Of a stretch of 64,000 bases of DNA, positions 41,240-51,190 are shown piece by piece. Positions within the stretch are counted from its first letter, which is position 1, and every line of letters starts with the position of its first letter. A program made the translations under genes and the position numbers. The stretch is from Lanius collurio (lineage: Eukaryota; Chordata; Aves; Passeriformes; Laniidae). The stretch covers positions 2,432,363-2,496,362 of the forward strand of contig JACBWW010000047.1 in the NCBI GenBank assembly GCA_020086605.1, written 5' to 3'. The notes beneath the pieces are model-generated. The model ran no database searches. It was not told the origin of the DNA and saw only the letters and a list, made by a program, of their open reading frames with translations.

Positions 41240-41760
41240 ACCTGCAGCCCTTTCTCCTTTCACCTCTTCAGTCTCAATCTATGTGACACATTTATGCCAC
41301 TTCTGTTCTCTCTAACACAGCCTTTTAATTTCCAACACTGAATCTTGAACTCCTGTCCAGGCTCTTCTCATGTCTCGACGGCAGCACCTCTCCTTTAAGA
41401 AGCAATTTCACTCTTCTCTGTTTCCTTCTGAATTCCACTGTGTGACTACTTCCCTAGCTCACCACTCAAAACAATCTTTTTTCTTCTGCCCCCATCTCAT
41501 GTCTCCTCATCACATCAAATAAAAGCAAATTTTATTCACTTTCAGGATCTTCCAGAGCCTATCATTCTCTCATACACTATTTATGCATTCTCCCACCTTC
41601 CACAGGACTGTCATGCTACCTTTCATCAAACACCAGATACATTTTCAAACATCTTTTGTTCTTTCTTCTAGGCTGTAACTCAAAGATGCGGACATCCACC
41701 ACGTTATCGCATTGACCTTTCAAATCCTTCCTGTCAAACCTCCACCTTCAAACAGAAATG
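41240..41760. other. G-poor, pyrimidine-rich block with strong strand asymmetry
   Basis: Over about 0.5 kb the plus strand is rich in C and T and poor in G. By hand count, 41401-41700 has roughly 29 G against about three times as many C. Phrases such as CTTTCAAATCCTTCCTGTC and ACCTCCACCTTCAAAC recall old, diverged interspersed repeats, but I cannot assign a family. It could equally be an unusual unique sequence. On the ERBB4 strand it reads as a purine-rich stretch. Confidence 0.55.
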
Positions 41761-44700
41761 AAACTTGGCTGTCTTGGGAGCTCTGGATGTGCAGAACTGA
41801 TGCTCCATGAGAAGCTGCTCTGCCTCCCTGTCCTTGCTCTACCCACCTCCACTGGTGGCCTCCTGTCTTCATCACATGGAGCTGTTTAGCACAGGGGCTA
41901 TTTTTTTTCAGTCTTCTCCTATGAGTTTCTGAGCTACAACTGGGAAGTGCTGCTTACAGATGAGTCTGCTGTAAACTGCTGACCCTCATGTTCTAGAAAG
42001 GAGTAGCTCAGGTCTATACATTACCATTTACTTGCAAAATTGTGACCTAAGACAGGAACACAGTCTCTAATTTTGAAATGACTATGCAGAAAACATTTTC
42101 ATAACAAGTAAAAGAAAGCTCAGTGTTTCCTGAGGAGATTTTGCTGCTGCTGTTTAACAGTCTCACCACCTAAACCTTGGCAATAGGTCCAGTAATCCTA
42201 TGTAAAAAAACAGGCAAAATGTAATCCATTTAGGGTGCAAAGACCTTATACAGCACCAGCTATCAGAGCTCAAATGGTGACAATTTATGAACAAACAACT
42301 CACAAATCTGTGGCAACCAGCACACCTGAGCCATCTCCCCCATCCTGTCTTGGCAAGGAATAAAGGGAAACCATGGCCCCCACTGCCATGCTCAGCACTG
42401 TGGGGCATTAGGCTTCAATTCCTTCCCATACTGTCAAGTGAAGCAGAGGTTTGGCCACAAGTGTCAGTTTGGGCACTTCAGATTAGCTCCAAGTGGCTGA
42501 GATAAAAGGAGCCTGTCAGCTTAGTGGCTGAAAGGACTCGGGTATGTGGCACAAAGAGACACCAAGCTCAGCCAAAGCTGAGAGGCTCTGCCTGAAAATG
42601 GAAAGAAACCTTTGCTTGAGGGCTCCTAACTGTTCTTTTTTTGGCTGGGGGGCATTAGGCAGGATGGTAGGGAAGTAGGTCTGCAACCCTTTTGTTTCTC
42701 TTCCCTTCTCCAAATACCAAAGGAAAGAGCACCTTGGAAAAAGAAGGATTAAACAGTCTTTTTCAAACAGCTGCCTTGCAGAAGGAAGGATGCTACTAAG
42801 GTGTTTAGGCAATGGTACTATCACTTCAAAGACAAATTTAGGGGCAGGGTTAGTTGGGCACCCCAGCAGTACAGTCAACAAGGCAAAGACCTTTTCCTCC
42901 AAGGTGTCACATACAGCTTGCAGTGGTTTAACTGCAATCAGTTTTGGAGTCAAGTCAGTTCAGCAGGTATGAAATCCCAGGAGAATGTACTTAACTTAGT
43001 GCACAGACATCAATTTAGCTCATCTGAGTTACTGAAGTAGGCTAAATCAATACAAGGCACTTGTAAATGGATTTAAAAGAACATTCATGTGAGGTTTGTT
43101 TCAATTTAGCAAGTCATGTTAAGGAGCAATTTTATTTAAACTCGAGCAAGGTTTCTTTGTTGGCTATCCTTAAACCCTAGATTATGACTCTAATTACCCA
43201 TCTAAGCAAGTAGAGAGGAAAGCAACTGTTCCACACATCTCTGAGGGAAAGTCCCCTGAGCAGAGAAACAGGCAGCACTGCCACTTCTTCCTCAGAAGCA
43301 AGGCAGTAAGACTGGATAGGCCCACTGACAAAACAGTTTTTTCCACTTATACCAGAGTGTAAATTAGCAGATTAATATTTACTTCCAGCCACTGCTATCA
43401 GCCTGAAGGGGAAATGGAGCAGAATGAGGCCAGCAGAGGTCACAGCTCATTCAACCCGTCAGTATCATCAAATTTGCTCAGCAGAGCTTTGATTACTTTT
43501 CCAAACTTCAAGGCTGGTTTGTGGTAAGACATTTTTCTAGAAAGGGAGGAATAGAAGGCTAAAACCAAGGCCATGTTAACATATTTATAGATCTCTCAAC
43601 TAGCAAAACTATTGTCTTTATTTGGGAAGCTGAATGCTTCTGAATATTAAATCAAAACCACTAGCTCTGAACATCTACAAGTCTTGCTCCTGGATGAGGT
43701 GGGGGCTGCAGTGAGATCTACGGAGCTGGCATAGGGCTAACTGCACAGCCCATGGGATTAAGCTGTTATGCATTCACAGCCATTAAAATATCCCTTTCAG
43801 CTCCTCTTTGACACACAAAGAGGAGGATGCTGCCCTTGCAAGCTCACCCTGTGCATATTTTAGCTCTGTGCCTGCTTTTAAGACATCAACCTCACTCACA
43901 GACCAGCACTCTCTAAAGCAGGAGAGCCTCTGAGTCCGGCTGTTGTTGAAGTGTTTTGGGACTGTCACCTTCACCTGAGAGCAGCCCTACAGAGCACACC
44001 TGGAATGGCCCTCAGAGAGCAAACTCCAGCCAGAGGCAACTCATGGAATGGGAGCTTTGACATCCAGCTGAAGAGTGGCATGGGCAGGGGGTTGGAATTT
44101 AAAAATCAGGGAGCATGGTATCACCATTTCAGAAAAAACCCACAATTCCTGCTCAGTCCTGGTGAGACTGGCACAACATATCCATGCTATACATACTCCA
44201 GGCTTTGGATGTCTGCCAATGCCAATCAATGTCCAACCCTCCCAAAACACAGCTTGTACCTATTGATTCAACATGAAGAAAATTTTATTATCAGCCCTTG
44301 TGGGTTCCTTCCACAGCCTAGGACACATTCAGCTGTGTCCAGCCCAGCTGCCCCATCGACCACATTTGGAACAGTGTGCTTTGCCTTTATCCTCCCTGTA
44401 TTTGCCTTACCCTTTTCTGCACTATGACTTTTTTGTTCTTATTATTAATGGTTGACTCACCTCTGCATTACATTTTTTTATTAGTGTTTGCAATACTGTG
44501 CTCAGGATAATGGATCTTTAACTGGCTGAGATTTGTAAAGAATACCAGTGGAAGATGACTATTTCATGGAAAGGAAACTCCGTTAACTCCACCAGCAACA
44601 AGAAAGTCATCTCCTGGGCTACACATCCACTCTGCTTCCTGTACAGTGCTTGTAAAGAGTAATTTCAGCAGGATTTGGCCTGGGCCTTCAAGCTGGGTAA

Positions 44701-45300
44701 TAAACTCAGTCATGACCTAATGTTCACCACTAGTTCAGGTGCACTTATTTGATGTTGCTTTGGCTTAACAAAAAGGAACCAGCATGCTTTTATAAAAGAA
44801 AATTCAGTCTAAACCAGATTCAATTATTATTGTTCAATTAACATAATTTCTTTGATCAAAAATATAAGTTAATTTTTAGGAGAAAGCATGAAAAAACTCT
44901 TAAATAAGCCATACCTTTTAATTTTTAAATGAAAGGTGGTGTCTGGCACTTTCAGCACTTTCCCCCTTGTTTTTCCAACTATTCCTTTCTCACAGAAGGC
45001 TTCCTTGTCAGACATTTTTTGCTTTTAAAAAAGTTCCCTAAGAATCTTCTACTAGCCCTACACACATGAGGCTGAAGGGTAAGAGCAGCAGTTTAGGCAA
45101 GAACACCTTGAACCTCTCCACATAAGCTCATCCTGCCCTTGGGTATGACCCCAGAGTCATTTTGGAAGGGGACTGACCTTCCTTGTGATGAACCAGCACC
45201 CTAAGTTCTCACAACCTGTAGCATCAATCTGAATGCACATCCAGCTGACCAGTTAAAAAACACCAACAGAAAGAAAAAAAAGCCCCAAAACAACACCACA
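41761..45300. other. Unremarkable intronic sequence
   Basis: AT-rich DNA. Open frames up to 158 codons (plus 43951-44427) and 145 codons (minus 42516-42953) occur but have no recognisable domain, and no splice-site pattern supports them as exons. Confidence 0.6.
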
Positions 45301-46294
45301 ATCTCCTCTTTCCAGTGCGGCAGACAGGGATGTCTTTGATGCTGCCCTTCCTTCTGTGCCCCCCTCCCACCCCAAGTGAAGAGTACCCGTGGTTTCAAAC
45401 CCAAAGCACGTGGCTCTGCTATTTCTGACGGGCAGAAGCAGAAGTCAGCTCCCCGAGGGATTCCAACGTGAGCACAGCGTTTGTACAAGGGCTGGACGGA
45501 CGGATGTGCTTTCAATTCTAAGCCTTGAGGAAACGAGAATACATCTATGAAAGTTTCACCAAGGAGAAAAAAAAAATAGAAATGAAGAAAAAAAAAAGGC
45601 AAAGGGGTTTCAGAGAAGACAGCCCCTTGAGCGATTTCCAAACATCAAAGAAAAAGGCCTCCAGCGTGTTCTCCTCATCTGATACCTTTGTTCCCCCACT
45701 CCACGCCCGCAGGCACGTTCCTATCGATGCACAGAAGGCTCCTGCAGCCCCCAGACAGCTCCGTGTCCACACACATTACCTGCCTCCAGCTCCAGCTCCC
45801 TCACGCTGGCCCTTCACACCAATCACAGCTCATTTGCCGTGGTTGAAGCCAGGTGGGACTGACTATGGAGTCTGGAGTCCCAGAAAACTCCAGCAGGTCC
45901 AACAGCCTGGCTGCTCCTCCACCCTCTGTGCAGGTACAGTCCGGCTGAGCGCTGCTGTTCCGCCCTTCCTCCAGGGGCACCTGCGTGGCTGTTTCCCACT
46001 TCCCCCACCTCTCTTTGCTCTGAATTCCCTTCTGCAGGGCTGCTTTTCTATTTCCCTCTTTCTGCTCTCTATTTTCTCTTTCTATTTGCCCTCGCGGTTA
46101 CCGTTTCCTGCCCATCTCTGGGTTGCCTTGGCATCTTGGAAGAGGTGCAGGGCAGACGCCTATTTTCCCTGTTTACAGAGCACACTCCCACCCAGCTGCC
46201 TGGAATTGCTGCCCTCGGCTGCATCCCGGGCAGCACCTCCCCTCCCCTGGGGCAGAGAGGGGAGAACACAAGTCAGGTCACAAAGGGTCGATTG

Positions 46295-46318
46295 CAATTG
46301 TCAGTCAATCGACAATTG
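46295..46318. repeat. 8-bp inverted repeat with 8-base loop
   Basis: CAATTGTC at 46295-46302 is followed by GACAATTG at 46311-46318 with the loop AGTCAATC. Each arm contains the CAATTG E-box-like hexamer. The hairpin would be weak. Confidence 0.8.
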
Positions 46319-47052
46319 TTATTGTCAGTTCTCTTTATTTTCTCCAGTCACAGAAAGAAGCTCCCGACAGCAAACTCCTTGCTCCCCATCAGGGACTGCT
46401 GTTATCTGCCTGCAAATTCGGAAGCTACCAAGAGTTCTCCTCACCCTGGAGGCTGCACGCAGGGCTTGTCAGTGCAGCACTGACTGCAGAGGGGTTCAGT
46501 CTGTTGGAACTTCTTTCACAGACTAACACCCAGCACATCCTCATGACAGCAGTGGTTCCCTTTCACATCCCAGTGGGCAAACCTTGTATAACCAAACAGT
46601 TTCAGATAATCTCTTAATGACCTGCTGCTCACTGCTAGCCCTGCACTGCCGCACATCCCGAGGTCTCTGCAGACCAACCCGAACTGCAATTACCCACTGG
46701 GGGCTTTGATGAGACTGGTCCCTGAAATTCGACTTGGAGGAGGAGGAACTTCGGCTCTGCCACTCCCTGTGATAGAGCCGGGCCTCCGAGTGTCCCTCAA
46801 GGGCCATGGCTGTACACGATGGTGTATACAGAGGCGAGGGTGCTAATTCGCCATCCTCAGGGCAGTGGCTCCAGTAGACCTTCTTATTAGGGCGACCATT
46901 TGAAGAAACCCAAAAGCTGGCTAGGTAGTAGTTCCTGATAGATTAACCTGGTTCATTTTTCTTAAAAGTTTGTTGGCTTGTTTTAAATTATTATTTTCTA
47001 GGGATTTTTTACTCCCAAGGGTCTTTTCGGCTCTAGTTTGCATATTCAGCCC

Positions 47053-47078
47053 TTTTTTTTTTTTTTTTTTTTTTTTTT
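47053..47078 (-). repeat. Poly(T) run, 26 T (poly(A) on the minus strand)
   Basis: Twenty-six uninterrupted T, followed by CTTTTATC. On the minus strand it is a poly(A) following a 116-bp sequence, which could be the tail of a minus-strand retroposed copy. No target-site duplication was found by eye. Confidence 0.9.
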
Positions 47079-47194
47079 CTTTTATCTGCTACTCTTCAGG
47101 CAGGCCAGCTCCGAAAGGAGTAAGGAGGGGGTCGTAAATTCCTGCATTGGAATGCAAGCCCTGATAAGAGGCCGATTTCTTCACAACTAAGTGG

Positions 47195-47209
47195 TTTTTT
47201 TTTTTTTTT
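47195..47209 (-). repeat. Poly(T) run, 15 T (poly(A) on the minus strand)
   Basis: A second T run 116 bp to the right of the 26-T run. The minus-strand sequence upstream of it (47340 down to 47210) is T-rich and resembles a 3' untranslated region in composition only. Confidence 0.85.
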
Positions 47210-48177
47210 CTTTAACTACAAGAGAAATTTTGGTTACAGAGCTACAACAAAGTACAAAAATGACATTCAAATAACAAAGCTACAATGTAGTACAAAATAA
47301 ATGGATAATTGTTAAATCGATAATCTGGTCCTTTATTTATAACAGTCCCTGTGTTGGGCAGGGAGACTTTGTGACAGTGCAGGAAACACGCTCGTGTGCA
47401 GCCAAGGAACAAGCAGGCTGCTCTGGAGCTTTGCCTCTGTCAGCCTTCGTGACACCCACCCTGCACCGAGTGTTTGGGGGCTGCTCTGTCTCCTCTGTCT
47501 GCAGGGGCTTTCCTGGAGATAAATGCAGCAAAGGAAAGCTTGTGGTTCATCGCCTCTCCAGTCCCTCCATACAGGGTTTCTAGGGAATTTCTCTCTGCAG
47601 CAAATGATATGAAAATGAACAGGCATGAAAGTATCCTAGGGACACCAACCTAGGGATCTGATCCAACTTTCTTTGAACTCAGTGGGACTTTTTGCAATGA
47701 ATGGTGGGTGACCTAAACCCAAATTCATTATTTCTATAGGTTGGCAAGAAAAGCTAGAAAAAGGAGCTCACTCTTGGGCTTGGGTTTAAATCCAGGTCTG
47801 TGAGCAGATGCTGTTTTCCAGACCTGTGTGCAAGGCCACTGAAATGCCTCTGCTGAGCTTTAAGTTAAGGCACTGAATTGACACCTGATCCCTAGAGTTC
47901 TGTGCCATTTTGAGCCCTAGAAGTCAGCAGCTCTACAGGGCTGGAGGCTGGTCCCTCTGCCCCACCAGTGGCTCACAGCTCATGTCCCCACTGTGGACAG
48001 TGACAACTGGACTATCCTGCTCAGCAGCTTGCCTTTGGCCAAGGAGTGCTGATAGATTACATTCCCTATGTAACACAAGACTTTAATTACTTTACAAAAG
48101 CACAGAATTCCTTGTCAGCTGTAGCCTGTCAGAAGGAAATGAGAAAATCAATGAATTCAGAAGACTGCAGAGAGAAA
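47210..48177. other. Intronic sequence with no recognised feature
   Basis: Mixed-composition DNA. No repeat family, exon or RNA gene could be supported. Confidence 0.6.
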
Positions 48178-48226
48178 GGGGGGGGAAAAATAAAAAAAAT
48201 TTAAAAAACCAAACCAAACAACAAAC
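48178..48226. repeat. Purine-rich low-complexity tract (G8 then A-rich)
   Basis: Eight G, then A-rich sequence with a few T, then CAAACCAAACAACAAAC. It looks superficially like a retroviral polypurine tract, but no LTR boundary follows it, so simple low complexity is preferred. Confidence 0.75.
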
Positions 48227-49030
48227 ACTGAAAGTAATGCTTCTTTCATTCATCTGAAGAAGATATACTACTGGAGCAACAAGGATTTAAATGTCTAAAC
48301 ACCTAGTCAAGACTTAGCCTAGGCCAGGGAGCACAATCCAGCTGTTCCTTTCTTTCCCAAGCTGGTGGGAAGCTGGGGTATCTATTTGTTCAGCAGTGCT
48401 GTCACTATAAACTGTACGATCCTTCCCAAGTGTAATGCTCACTGCACTTTACTTAAGTTATAGTGCAGCTCAGCACAGATCTGTCTGCCAAAGTTGGGTA
48501 TTTTGAAATGCCTCCCATTCCTGACCCGTGTGATTGAAATGGATGGATTATTCTGTTCAGATGTTTAACTCCCTGCAAACAGACAGAGAAATCCCCATGC
48601 TGCTGCAGCTCCTGAGTCACGGAAGCAAAACTACTCTATTACCACAAGGCTTCAGTACTACTGGATTTATCTTGATTGCCCACATTTCCAGAAAGTTAAA
48701 GGGTGTTTCACACCTCCAGAACATGGAGAATTTCTTGCTTCATAATTGAAAAAGGCACAGATAGACAGAACTACTGCAGAAAGGTGAAAGAGAGAAATTG
48801 CCAAGGAAAAATAGAATGAGTGGTGTTATTATTTTATATGGAATTATCAGGTAACAATGGCAACATACCTGGATGCATTTTTTTAATGACATTTAAACTA
48901 ACGTTTGACAGTGTTAAAGTTGAATCCCACATCACACCAGATCCCTTCTGAATAGCATTTTCAATTACACCCTCAAAATTGGTCTAATTAAAGCAGGCAA
49001 GCATTATTGGCTCTGTTGTAGAAGTGGTAT
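48227..49030. other. Intronic sequence with no recognised feature
   Basis: AT-rich DNA. Nothing could be supported beyond short chance frames. Confidence 0.6.
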
Positions 49031-49072
49031 GATTCACAAAATGAAGCAGCAGATTCACAAAATAAAGCAGCA
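49031..49072. repeat. 21-bp tandem duplication, one mismatch
   Basis: GATTCACAAAATGAAGCAGCA (49031-49051) is followed directly by the same unit with one G to A change (49052-49072), then GATG. A local duplication, slightly older than the perfect one at 16586. Confidence 0.92.
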
Positions 49073-50239
49073 GATGTGGAGATCACTGCAGGGGTAGGAA
49101 GGATTTCCTCCATCTACTCTAGAGCTAAGTCTTTACCTGCAGACCCTTCTTTACCCAGCAGCCGCATAATTATGACTCTGAAAGCCCAGGAAAACACGCT
49201 TCTGTTTGAAGAGAGTTAAACAGGAGTTTAGACAGGAATGATCTGCTGGGTTATTCAGCCCAAGCATAGCACCCAAGTGGTGTGGTCAACACTATTCCCA
49301 AAGCCAGCAAGGCTGGATGCTGCCTCAAGGATCCCTGGCCAGAGCTCCTGGTGCAGACATGCCCTGAGTCAGCTGTCATTAGCTGGTATTAATCCTGGCA
49401 GAGCACCCTGTACACAACATCCTTAAAAGGGCTTAAGTGGATGTTAGGCACTAGTTAACTTATAAATTAAAGTATGAATTAAATTATCCACTGAAGGAAG
49501 TAAATGGCAATTTAAATTTCAGTTCATTATGAAGTCAAAGTAAGTAAGCCAATTTACACCAGATAAGGTTTTGGCCTGGTTTCTCCTCCCCTTGATTTTA
49601 AGCCCTGTTTTGTTGCAGGAGAGGCTGTGTAACATGAAGTTATCCTGCTGCATGACACTACTGGCTCACATCAGTAATTCTGTGTATTGCTTTCAATAAG
49701 CTGGTTGACACCATTTGCAACAGATGTGATTCCTAGTTCATGTGAAAGCATTAAGTGGAAGGGGGATACCTGCACACGTGGGGGATCCTTTGAATTTCCA
49801 GTTAGAAACATTTACTAGTATATAATTATTCGGATGAGCTTTTTGCTTAAATTCCTGCCATAGTCATTCCAAACAAGGTTGCACATTTCTAACACTACAG
49901 ACAGATTTGAAAACAGTGACGTGCTCTGAAATAGAGAAAACTGAGCATAATTTGTTGATCAATGAGTTACAAAGAATCACAGACATTAGTTGTACTATTT
50001 AGCATGAAAAAGGCAAATCCAAACCCCTCAGAGACACTGTGCGAAATTCTTGCCTTGCTGAAATTCAAAACCCAGTGTACCACCTTTGTTACTGGACAAA
50101 ATAAACTCATAAATATAAATCTCACAAGGCTCAAAATCAGTATTTATTTCTGCCTGGATAAAACACAGTTTTTTGCCTTGCTGAGACCTGTGAGCAATTT
50201 TCTGCCAGCTGGAGGCAGTTGCTCCTCAGCCTGCAGATC
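49073..50239. other. Intronic sequence with no recognised feature
   Basis: AT-rich DNA leading into the CpG island. The composition changes sharply at about 50200. Confidence 0.6.
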
Positions 50240-51190
50240 CCTTATCTGGGATTCCTGAGGGCTGCATCTGCAGCCGAGGAGAGCCTGGAAGCGTTCCCAG
50301 GCATTGATGCCAAGTGCCAGGGAGCAGCCCGAGCCCGTGCCCCCTCCGGGGATGGCTCTCCGGGCTCTCCCGGCTGTCAAATCACACCTGGGATGTCCGA
50401 GGAGAGCGGCAGCTGGAACGGGACGATTTTTTCTCCCCGGGAAGGAGGCTAACAGGGGGGAGAGAAGACACGCTCTAACAGGCACACCTGCATTCTGAGC
50501 CTGGGGACAAGCCACAAACCTCATTCCTTCTCTCCATAGGGACAGGGCGAGCAAGGGGAACTCGGGGCTGCTTCTCTGCACATCCCACAGGTCTGTGGCA
50601 CCACAGAGAGAACCCTCCCCAGCCGCACTTCCCTTGGGGAAAGGAGGTGTTCCTCCCTTTTCTCCTACCCAGTGGCTAGCCACAGCGCTGTGCTGGGCTA
50701 CCAACGCCCCTGTGGGCAGGGCAGCTCCAAGGATACAGGAGAGGAGCACGCCTGGGCAGTCTCCTACAGAGAACTGGCGCGGCAGCGCGGCACGCAAAGG
50801 GACCGCAGGGATTTTTAAACCCATTCCTCACGCCTCCGTGTATCCTAGCAACCCTCGCCGAGCTTACAGATGCGATGCCTCGCCCACCTGTTGCACAGCC
50901 AGCCCGAGGCAAGTTCCACATGGCTTTCTTCCCAGCTCATCCCGAGAACCCGCCGCGGCGATTAAGGAATGGGGGGATGTGCCACAACCGGCCGGAGGCA
51001 CCCCTGGGCATCAGGGACTCGGCACTGGCTCCTGCATGTGCTCCAAGGAAAGGTCTGGCACAGGCTTTGTGGTCAAGGCAGGAAAAAAGGGGTGGCCTTG
51101 AGCCCCGCCGCATAAAATGCCTGATGTGCCATCACTCGGGTCCTGTGTGGACATCCAAGTGTGATTTCTACGTCCAAAAACGAACACAAC
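50240..51190. promoter_or_regulatory. Intragenic CpG island in ERBB4 intron 3
   Basis: By hand count this interval has about 45 CpG in 0.95 kb, against one or fewer per 100 bp in most of the window. The core at 50761-51000 has about 20 CpG in 240 bp at roughly 60 percent GC, which gives an observed/expected ratio near 0.85. CpG islands in vertebrates mostly mark promoters, and intragenic ones often mark alternative promoters or developmental enhancers. It lies about 4 kb downstream of exon 3 in gene direction. A minus-strand frame is open through it (50144-50824, 226 codons), as expected by chance in GC-rich DNA, and has no recognisable domain. The minus strand has a TTTAAAA element near 50812-50820. 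The plus strand has CATAAAA near 51111. Promoter activity and direction are inferred, not shown. Confidence 0.6.
50840..50852. promoter_or_regulatory. RFX X-box-like motif in the CpG island core
   Basis: GTATCC-T-AGCAAC matches the RFX X-box (GTNRCC, 0-3 bases, RGYAAC) with a perfect right half and one mismatch in the left half. A 13-bp match with one mismatch is weak evidence. Its position in the densest CpG segment is the only added support. Confidence 0.25.

Larger units (their letters stand above)
45301..47190. other. CpG-enriched block of unknown origin with long open frames
   Basis: By hand count the block holds about 50 CpG in 1.9 kb, several times the density of the flanking intron but below a classical CpG island. 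A plus-strand frame is open for 333 codons (45525-46526). It starts with a lysine-rich stretch from A-rich DNA and continues with low-complexity Ser/Pro/Leu sequence. A minus-strand frame stays open from 46942 to about 46541 (roughly 133 codons). I recognise no protein family in either. The right part contains two T runs and carries no clear LTR ends. Possibilities are an old retroposed or retroviral relic, a weak regulatory CpG island, or GC-biased single-copy DNA. Confidence 0.5.

Noticed and set aside
45525..46526. 333-codon plus-strand open frame as a protein-coding gene
   Set aside because: It opens in an A-rich stretch giving poly-Lys, continues as low-complexity Ser/Pro/Leu sequence, overlaps other open frames and has no recognisable domain. 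Long frames are expected by chance where GC is high and stop codons are rare.
48178..48226. Retroviral polypurine tract
   Set aside because: Purine-rich, but no LTR start, primer-binding site or second LTR could be found nearby.
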